NCBI GenBank assembly: GCA_031259795.1 | Contig: JAIRLA010000239.1 | Coordinates: forward strand, 1 to 13,220 | Direction: 5' to 3' | Source: Azoarcus sp. | Lineage (GTDB): Bacteria; Pseudomonadota; Gammaproteobacteria; Burkholderiales; Rhodocyclaceae | Length of the DNA stretch: 13,220 nucleotides | Shown here: positions 8,055-13,220 of the stretch, in pieces | Layout of the letters: the number at the start of each line of letters is the position of its first letter | How positions within the stretch are numbered: position 1 is the first letter of the stretch | The notes under the pieces: model-generated | The model's database searches: none | The model's input: only the letters and a program-made list of their open reading frames with translations | Told to the model about the DNA's origin: nothing | Program-made: the position numbers and the translations under genes

Positions 8055-8330
8055 ATGGCTTTCAAGCCCAAGTCCAAGTTCAAGAAAAAGGAAGACCGCG
8101 GTGGCCGCGGCCTGTTCAAACGTCGCAAGTTCTGCCGGTTCTCGGCGGAAAAGATCGAGGAAGTCGACTACAAGGATGTGGATATCCTCAAGGACTTCAT
8201 CACCGAGAACGCCAAGATCATGCCGGCGCGCATCACCGGCACCAAGTCGGGCTATCAGCGCCAACTGTCGGTGGCCGTCAAGCGCGCCCGCTTCCTGGCG
8301 CTCTTGCCCTACACCGATCTGCATCAGTAA
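8055..8330 (+). CDS. rpsR: 30S ribosomal protein bS18
   Basis: This small-subunit protein partners bS6 on the 16S rRNA platform. The product has 91 residues with a basic N-terminus ([10 protein letters not shown]), the signature [19 protein letters not shown], and the conserved [33 protein letters not shown] end. GGAAGGA at 8041-8047, seven bases upstream, fixes the start. The gene begins two bases after the priB stop. Confidence 0.97.
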   Translation: MAFKPKSKFKKKEDRGGRGLFKRRKFCRFSAEKIEEVDYKDVDILKDFITENAKIMPARITGTKSGYQRQLSVAVKRARFLALLPYTDLHQ

Positions 8331-8345
8331 AGGGGGGCGGAGAAC

Positions 8346-8795
8346 ATGCAAATCATTCTGCTCGAAAAGGTCGGCAAGCTCGGTTCGCTGGGCGACGTGG
8401 TCAAGGTCAAGGACGGCTACGCCCGCAACTACCTGATCCCGCACGGACTGGCCAAGCGCGCCACCGCGGCCAACAAGGCCGAGTTCGAAGCGCGCCGCGC
8501 CGAACTCGAACGGCTCCAGGCCGACAAGCTGTCCGTGGCGCAGGCCCTGGGCGAAAAACTCGCGGGCCTGATGATCCAGATCACCCGCAAGGCAGGCATG
8601 GACGGACGCCTGTTCGGTTCGGTAAGCAATATCGACGTGGCCGAAGCACTGGCCGCGCAGGGTTTCGAGATCGAACGCGCCGCCATCCGCATGCCGGACG
8701 GCCATCTGAAACAGATCGGCGACATCAAGATCGATATCGTCCTGCACGCCGACGTCGTGGCGCCGATCACTGTCTCGATACTGGGCGAGCAGTAA
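8346..8795 (+). CDS. rplI: 50S ribosomal protein bL9
   Basis: This large-subunit protein binds 23S rRNA near the L1 stalk and affects reading-frame maintenance. The product has 149 residues, the normal length. The N-terminal RNA-binding domain is [33 protein letters not shown] long connecting helix (about 41-75) and a C-terminal domain with [16 protein letters not shown] follow. A GGAGA site lies three to four bases before the ATG, unusually close. It is the last gene of the operon and is followed by a strong terminator. Confidence 0.97.
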   Translation: MQIILLEKVGKLGSLGDVVKVKDGYARNYLIPHGLAKRATAANKAEFEARRAELERLQADKLSVAQALGEKLAGLMIQITRKAGMDGRLFGSVSNIDVAEALAAQGFEIERAAIRMPDGHLKQIGDIKIDIVLHADVVAPITVSILGEQ

Positions 8796-8812
8796 CGTTC
8801 GCCAACTACGGC

Positions 8813-8844
8813 AAAAAGGGCTGCCGAAAGCAGCCCTTTTTTTT
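8813..8844 (+). terminator. Intrinsic terminator of the rpsF operon
   Basis: An A5 run, GGGCTGC, loop CGAAA, GCAGCCC and eight T make a textbook terminator 17 bases after the rplI stop. The A5 and T8 flanks extend the stem and could also support termination of leftward transcripts. Confidence 0.95.
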
Positions 8845-8883
8845 CTGGAATCATCGTCTTCCCGAGCGCCAGCCCGTTCAACA

Positions 8884-9058
8884 TCAGCGCGCGGCGATGC
8901 TCCTCGCCTCGAACCCCGCCACGCGGCGCTGTTCGCGGCAGGTGAATGGGCTGCCCGGCGATCCGGTATTGGTCCGCGCAGCCCCTGCTCTCGATCTGTT
9001 CTTTTTCCCGGAGCCTGACGAAAGTCTGGATGCCGCTGGGCGCTTTCTCGCGGGGCAT
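8884..9058 (-). pseudogene. Remnant of an AAA-ATPase-like/PD-(D/E)XK (DUF1703-type) gene, internally deleted
   Basis: The frame opens at the ATG at 9058 with MPREKAPSGIQTFVRLREK, which matches the start of AAA-ATPase-like proteins (typically ...PIGIQTFxxIRExxYYYVDKT). It then runs directly into EQIESRGCADQYRIAGQPIHL, which matches the C-terminal tail of the same family (typically QIxxRGYAxxYRxxGxPIxLIGVEFS). After position 8938 the homology continues in another frame as REQRRVAGFEARSIAAR and stops at 8884. Two lesions are therefore visible: loss of the roughly 450 central residues, including the ATPase core, and a small frameshifting deletion that removes the IGVEFS stretch. Full-length relatives have about 500 residues. 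The family assignment is from memory of these motifs. The remnant lies 74 bases downstream of the helicase gene. Confidence 0.72.
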
Positions 9059-9094
9059 CGCGGCGGATCGGCGGGCTGGACAAACTCCCGGGTT

Positions 9095-9116
9095 GATTCG
9101 AAATCCGGATTGAATC
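9095..9116. repeat. Short palindrome after the helicase gene
   Basis: GATTC, GA, AATCC, GGATT and GAATC form an inverted repeat with a two-base bulge, 17 bases past the helicase stop. There is no U-tract. It may be a weak 3' hairpin or a protein-binding palindrome. Confidence 0.5.
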
Positions 9117-9132
9117 GGACGGAACCAGACAT

Positions 9133-12100
9133 TTATTGATGCAAACCTTTATCTGGCAACGTGCGCCGCAATTCTCGGAAGTAGTCCAGTTTTCCCCACT
9201 GCTCGGCATCGCCGATCACGTACAACCTGCACTGCGCCCGGGTAATCGCCACGTTGAGCAGGTTCGGTTTGCTCGCTGCCCAACTGCGAGCGCCCGAGCC
9301 GACTTGGCCTGGCGCTGTTCCGAGCATGAGGAAGACGATGTTTGCTTCCTTGCCCTGAAAGGTGTGAACAGTGCCGCATTCGACTTCGCCGTACTTGGCT
9401 TCCCTGATTCGTTCTCGGCACGCTTGGGCAACCTTGCGGAAAGGCGAAATCACGTAAACCTTCGACAGCCCGATGCTCTCGCGCTTCAACTGCGCCAGGC
9501 GGGCGAGGAGGCAGTCGATTTCGTCCTCCGACACGGGGTGACTCACCCGCTCCGAGCGCACGTCGAACCAGCCGCTCTCGCCCAGATCGCAGGAAAAGTC
9601 CCACGGCGTCGGTCGGCCCCCCTCATCGACGCGGCCTTGTACCATCTGCCCAGCGTAGGCGATGCGGTTCGCCACGGAAAACATTGGATCGTCGCAGCGG
9701 CGATGCGTGCGTAACGGCATGCCCGTCCATAAACGTTCGGGCGCGTCGGCCTGGGACGAGCCGTCCGACTTTTCGACCCAGGAACCGAACGGTGTGATGC
9801 GATCCGCCAGCGTCTGGACGGATTCATCAATGGGCGACCAGTGTGGCGCTACGTCATGGCGTCGCCGCAGATCCTCGACCAAACTGTACGGGACAGTGAA
9901 CACCGGTTCGATCTGCAAGGGATCGCCAACGATGACCGCCCGCCGACTGCGCCAGATCGCGCCGGCTGCCGACTGCGGCGTGGCTTGGCCTGCCTCGTCG
10001 ATCAGTAGCCAGCCCAGGCTGTCCTGCCCCATGTTTGCGAACAAACGATCAAATGAGGCGAGCGTTGTGGAGACAACCGGCACGACAAAGAAGAAGGCAT
10101 CCCACAGACGCGGGCGATGCTCGGGCAATAGGCTGTCGCGCAAGTTTCCAGTGAGCATGCCATTCACAGCCCGCAGGTTGGAGATGAACTTGCCAGCGTT
10201 GGCCAATATGGTCAGGCGGTGCAGTTCCATCGCCTGCAAGAAAAGCTTCGCGCGCAATTTATCCAGTCTGGGACAGGCGGCGATGCTGACGCGGTGACGT
10301 GTATCGGCAGGCAATGCCCAGAATTGTGCATCGGGAAAGTGTTTGGCGCCCATTGCGTAACCAGCTTGCTGTGTTCGCCAATAGGATTCGATTTTCCGCT
10401 CCAGCGTTGCCCATCCGGAAGACACGACTCTCAGGCGCTCTCGTTGCCGGTCCAGCTCGGCACTGGCTACCGCGGCATCCGTGGATGTTTTTGCAAGGGC
10501 GGCCGACGCTTTGGCCAAGGCATGCATCGGCGCTTGCAGGGATTGCCGCACAGCCGCCATCCGGCGAGTCTCTCGACCAAACAGTGCCATCGAGCGATCC
10601 CACAGACTGAGTGGTTTGCTGGCGCGCAGCTGTGCCAAAACAGCCTGGTTCCCTTCGACGACGGCGCGTTGGTTGGTTTGTGTTTCGCGCAGTTGTGCCA
10701 AGGCATGTTCACGGGTCTGGATATCCTGTTCAAGCGCCTGCATTTCGGTCGCAACACTTTTCAGCCGACTGCGCTCGTCATCGATGCGTTGGGCCGCTTC
10801 CTCAGCACGCTCCAACACTCTGCGGCAGTCCTCGAACTCTGCCTGCAATTCCAGAAAAGCCAGTTTGGTCTTTCGCCATTCCTCTTGATAATACCGGTAT
10901 TGGTATTCTTCGGTGGCCTTCTCGAGAATCTGTTTCATTGATGGCGGCCAATTCTTCCCAGAGAGGGAATCCTCGGTCGCTTCGTTTTCCTGGCCGGGGT
11001 CAATGTCTTGTTCGTTCCCCCGCGTCTGGACCTCATTGGTTCGACGTGGCGGTCTGTATTCGTCGCGAAAGAAGCCCTGTGCGAACGTGCGCCGATTGCC
11101 GAAATTGCCCAGTGCCGCGGCGATCATGCCCCAAGCTTCGACGGGCTGCTTGTCTTCGCCCAATACTTTCTGTGCCCGGAAAATCTCGCACATGACGTCC
11201 GCAAAATAGTCCGCCGAACCAAATTCATCCGCAACCTTTTTACGCGCGGGCAATTCCTGGGTGATGTTCTTGACCGCATTGTTGTTTGTGCTGGTCACCA
11301 CGACCGATGTGCCGCAAACCACTTCGGTCTTGAGCGGAAAGAACTTTTTGCCGACGACAGTAATCCTGCTCTCGAACAAATCTACCGGGTGATCCAGCGC
11401 GGCGATTCGTCGGGCCCGCCCGGTGACGATCTCGGCGATGATATCGCATAAAAGCGTCGTTTTACCCGTCCCTGGCAGGCCGTTGATCCCGATCAACCCT
11501 TCCGCGCCAGCAAGCGAAGCAACCGCCTGTGAGACGGCAGCCTGCTGTGCGAGGACGAGCGGATGTTTTGAAGAAGCTGGCCAGCGCGCACTGGGCAATC
11601 GCTTCACACTGACCAGTCCGGCCATGGCGGCGTTTTCAGTGAGGATATCGACACGCTGGCGCTCCTCCAGTGCTGGGCCGAGGTAGGCGCTCAAAGCCTT
11701 GCCGAAAGCGTGTTTCTCTTCCGCCTGCCTGATCAGGCGATCCAGGTCATTCAGGTAGAACGAATTCAGGAAGTCGGTCGTGGCCTGCGAGCTATCGTCC
11801 AAAAAGCGTCGATTGATCCGGCGGGTCCGCACGACCACGCGCCAGTCCAGGCCCGGATCGTTCGCCGCTTTGCCGAACAGGCTATATACGTGATGCAATT
11901 CCTCGTCGAGGTCTTTCCAATCCAGGGGTGGCTGTTCCGGAGCATCGCCCGCGATATTGTCGGTTCCATCGCTTTCCTGGCCTTCCTCGATCTGGTGGCG
12001 GCGTTGCGCGAACTCCTCTTTCGCTCGTTCGAGGCGAGCGTTGATATTGTCCAGTGCATTGGTTTTCCGCAAAGCCGCCACGCCATGCGCGAAGCTGGCG

Positions 12101-12465
12101 GGCAGGTAGCTGTCGAGCTTTGGCTGCCCCCATTCATCTACTACGAAGGCTGCCAACCAGCCATTGCCTGTTGCGCGCTGGCGTTCGCGTTCGCTCAGGT
12201 CGCTGTCCGGGAAGAGACTGCGGAGTAGCAGACGCAACAAATCCTCGGTATCCGCCACACCAAGATAAACGCTGTGCCTATAGGTATAGCCGTCCTCTAA
12301 CTTGAAGTCCGCGCGCTGCCAAGGCAGGACATCGCCGCCGCGCAAGGTGAAAATCTTGGTCTGGCTGTTGGCATCCCGGGCGGAAGGCGCGATTGGAATA
12401 TTGAAGATCTCCAGATCGCGCCAGAAGCGCAAGATGCGCAAGGATTCGTCGTTTGTGGTGTTCAA
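9133..12465 (-). CDS. Superfamily 1 (Upf1/Dna2-like) helicase with internal coiled coil
   Basis: This is a predicted ATP-dependent DNA or RNA helicase of the COG1112 type, 1110 residues. Helicase motifs in order: Q-motif region near 307-313, Walker A GLPGTGKT (329-336), Ia TSTNNNAVKN (391-400), II DEAG (823-826), III GDPLQIEP (847-854), IV-like PLRTHRR (917-923), V GTVHTFQGKE (1031-1040), VI NVAITRA (1071-1077). Residues 1-300 match nothing I recognise. About 420 residues separate motifs Ia and II, and roughly 510-690 are charged, Glu/Gln/Arg-rich coiled coil. No nuclease, phospholipase D or HEPN domain is visible. The start is a TTG without a clear Shine-Dalgarno site and could lie elsewhere; the frame is open back to 12531. 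Codon choice looks less GC-biased than in the ribosomal genes. It sits alone between two gene remnants, which suggests acquisition. A role in phage defence is possible but unproven. Confidence 0.88.
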   Translation of the reverse strand: MNTTNDESLRILRFWRDLEIFNIPIAPSARDANSQTKIFTLRGGDVLPWQRADFKLEDGYTYRHSVYLGVADTEDLLRLLLRSLFPDSDLSERERQRATGNGWLAAFVVDEWGQPKLDSYLPASFAHGVAALRKTNALDNINARLERAKEEFAQRRHQIEEGQESDGTDNIAGDAPEQPPLDWKDLDEELHHVYSLFGKAANDPGLDWRVVVRTRRINRRFLDDSSQATTDFLNSFYLNDLDRLIRQAEEKHAFGKALSAYLGPALEERQRVDILTENAAMAGLVSVKRLPSARWPASSKHPLVLAQQAAVSQAVASLAGAEGLIGINGLPGTGKTTLLCDIIAEIVTGRARRIAALDHPVDLFESRITVVGKKFFPLKTEVVCGTSVVVTSTNNNAVKNITQELPARKKVADEFGSADYFADVMCEIFRAQKVLGEDKQPVEAWGMIAAALGNFGNRRTFAQGFFRDEYRPPRRTNEVQTRGNEQDIDPGQENEATEDSLSGKNWPPSMKQILEKATEEYQYRYYQEEWRKTKLAFLELQAEFEDCRRVLERAEEAAQRIDDERSRLKSVATEMQALEQDIQTREHALAQLRETQTNQRAVVEGNQAVLAQLRASKPLSLWDRSMALFGRETRRMAAVRQSLQAPMHALAKASAALAKTSTDAAVASAELDRQRERLRVVSSGWATLERKIESYWRTQQAGYAMGAKHFPDAQFWALPADTRHRVSIAACPRLDKLRAKLFLQAMELHRLTILANAGKFISNLRAVNGMLTGNLRDSLLPEHRPRLWDAFFFVVPVVSTTLASFDRLFANMGQDSLGWLLIDEAGQATPQSAAGAIWRSRRAVIVGDPLQIEPVFTVPYSLVEDLRRRHDVAPHWSPIDESVQTLADRITPFGSWVEKSDGSSQADAPERLWTGMPLRTHRRCDDPMFSVANRIAYAGQMVQGRVDEGGRPTPWDFSCDLGESGWFDVRSERVSHPVSEDEIDCLLARLAQLKRESIGLSKVYVISPFRKVAQACRERIREAKYGEVECGTVHTFQGKEANIVFLMLGTAPGQVGSGARSWAASKPNLLNVAITRAQCRLYVIGDAEQWGKLDYFRELRRTLPDKGLHQ

Positions 12466-12558
12466 GTCAAGAACTCGGATCTTTGAATTCGCGCATCTTT
12501 TTGTAATACCCGGATGCTGGCCGACGGCAACTCATTTCATCAATGAAAAGCTGTTGGC

Positions 12559-12578
12559 GTCATGATAGCGTTCATGAC
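12559..12578. promoter_or_regulatory. Inverted repeat upstream of the helicase gene
   Basis: GTCATGA and TCATGAC are perfect 7-bp arms separated by six bases, about 95 bases upstream of the helicase start. The size and symmetry fit a dimeric regulator site, but no clear promoter hexamers flank it. Confidence 0.35.
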
Positions 12579-12667
12579 ACAAACACTCCAGCGCTTCAAG
12601 CTGGTGTGGATCTCATTGAGTTGTTTCCGCGTGGTCACTATGGCATGGCTCAAATCCCGCCAGTAGT

Positions 12668-12769
12668 TACAACTGGCGTGGCGTGGCGGTCTACAACTCC
12701 TTTGATTTGTTGCTGCTGTTTCAGAAGCGCGAATTCCGTCCCTTTTGGTTCGAGACCGGCACGCCGACG
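12668..12769 (+). pseudogene. Fragment of an AAA-ATPase-like (DUF1703-type) gene, central domain
   Basis: Translation from 12668 gives YNWRGVAVYNSFDLLLLF followed by QKREFRPFWFETGTPT. This is a close match to the conserved central segment of AAA-ATPase-like proteins (typically YNGYxWxGxxVYNPFDLLxFF...FRxYWFETGTPTFLV). Upstream, CAAATCC-CGCCAGTAG (12651-12666) resembles a damaged version of the preceding QIRQWYNG codons. Downstream, homology ends exactly after GTPT, where a REP-like repeat begins. There is no start, no ATPase P-loop and no C-terminal domain. It is on the opposite strand to the remnant at 8884-9058 and carries a part that remnant lacks. The family assignment is from memory of the motif. 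Confidence 0.75.
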
Positions 12770-12821
12770 CGTCATTGCGAAAGTCTCTCCCGCCTCGTCA
12801 TTGCGAGGAGCGCATCGACGC
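12769..12821 (-). repeat. REP-like intergenic repeat, copy 2
   Basis: CGTCATTGCGA occurs at 12770-12780 and 12796-12806. The block is the reverse complement of the one at 2714-2764, with a few differences in the spacer. Its left boundary coincides with the break in the AAA-ATPase-like fragment. Confidence 0.8.
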
Positions 12822-13019
12822 TGATTTCTTTGCGGGGGGCACGGACAGGCGTCCTGTTTCTTCCTCCCCTTCTTCAAGATGCGGACGGCCGTTTCTGAAA
12901 TGATACAGGCATCAAATCCGGCGGCCATGACGCCCGCCCATGAAATACCAGCGGCAGCGAATTCTCGACGTAGCTTTCATGTACTGCGGGGGGTGTCTTG
13001 CGGGAAATACCGCGCGCGC
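12822..13019. other. Gene-free stretch before the right-edge gene
   Basis: I see no supported gene. There is a weak hairpin ACAGG-CGT-CCTGT (12845-12857) followed by a few T residues. A short leftward frame from an ATG at 12928 runs into the REP-like repeat and looks spurious. There is no clear terminator for the gene ending at 13020. Confidence 0.4.
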
Positions 13020-13220
13020 TCAGCGGAAAATCTGCACCTCGTCCTCCCGCTCCGCCGCCTTTTCGGTGGCGCTTCCCCGTACCGCGGGAACGTAGCCTTC
13101 CAGGCTGGCGAGTTGTTCTTCCAGTTGGCGGATGACGTCCTCGCCCAGGCTCTTGGAAACTTCGGCGATGACCTTGCTGCGATTGAGGACGAGCGTGCCG
13201 CCCGCCGAGGAGAGGAGTTT
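13020..13220 (-). CDS. 3' end of an unrecognised gene (partial)
   Basis: The last 66 codons and a TGA stop of a leftward gene enter from the right edge. The readable peptide begins KLLSSAGGTLVLNRSKVIAE, continues SLGEDVIRQLEEQLASLEG and ends EREDEVQIFR. It has strong GC-biased codon use and a plausible helical, charged composition, so it is likely real coding sequence. I do not recognise the family. The N-terminal part, any domain and the start lie outside the window. Confidence 0.6.
   Translation of the reverse strand, partial: KLLSSAGGTLVLNRSKVIAEVSKSLGEDVIRQLEEQLASLEGYVPAVRGSATEKAAEREDEVQIFR

Noticed and set aside
8037-9209. Minus-strand frames antisense to rpsR and rplI (390 and 209 codons)
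   Set aside because: Most of each is the antisense shadow of ribosomal genes. Only the 8884-9058 part has homology, and that is reported as a pseudogene.
10219-10941. A 240-codon plus-strand frame within the helicase gene
   Set aside because: It is the antisense of the coiled-coil region of the helicase, whose own frame runs unbroken for 1110 codons with ordered motifs.
12602-12667. Extending the plus-strand AAA-ATPase-like fragment further upstream in one frame
   Set aside because: An in-frame TGA at 12617 and the lack of family motifs before YNW show that the homology does not continue cleanly. Only a damaged QIRQ-like trace is visible.

Overview
The window looks like chromosomal DNA from a GC-rich betaproteobacterium. 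The evidence is the gene order rpsF-priB-rpsR-rplI, the ParC active-site segment of the beta type ([13 protein letters not shown] rather than the longer gamma form), a YqiA-type esterase next to uppP, and strongly GC-biased third codon positions in the core genes. I cannot name the genus.

Layout. The left edge (1-62) is a compound microsatellite, (AC)14 then about 7.75 copies of TGCT, followed by an AT-richer gene-free stretch. parC (topoisomerase IV subunit A) runs leftward to 307, without parE beside it. From 2629 to 3472 there is no convincing gene. This stretch holds a roughly 190-bp palindrome-rich repeat element with imperfect terminal inverted repeats, a sigma70-like promoter, a cluster of short palindromes and a clear intrinsic terminator just before a methyl-accepting chemotaxis protein. 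Next come ybgC (thioesterase), uppP (undecaprenyl-diphosphate phosphatase) and a YqiA-like esterase, all rightward and closely spaced. The ribosomal operon rpsF-priB-rpsR-rplI follows, with a promoter, a probable S6:S18 autoregulatory hairpin and a strong terminator.

From 8845 rightward the window becomes accessory DNA. A large leftward SF1 (Upf1/Dna2-like, COG1112-type) helicase of about 1110 residues with an internal coiled coil fills 9133-12465. It is bracketed by two decayed fragments that I assign to the same family, the AAA-ATPase-like/PD-(D/E)XK (DUF1703-type) proteins. One fragment (8884-9058, minus) joins the N-terminal start of such a protein to its C-terminal tail and carries a frameshift. 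The other (12668-12769, plus) is a piece of the central domain, cut off exactly where a REP-like repeat begins. A second, inverted copy of that REP-like repeat lies inside the element upstream of parC. The last 201 bases are the 3' end of an unrecognised leftward gene.

How the parts work together: the core genes serve translation, replication restart, chromosome decatenation, envelope lipid recycling and chemotaxis. The helicase is the only intact gene in a scarred insertion zone right after rplI, where dnaB is commonly found. It is a candidate for genome defence or another accessory DNA/RNA-processing role, but nothing in the sequence proves that.
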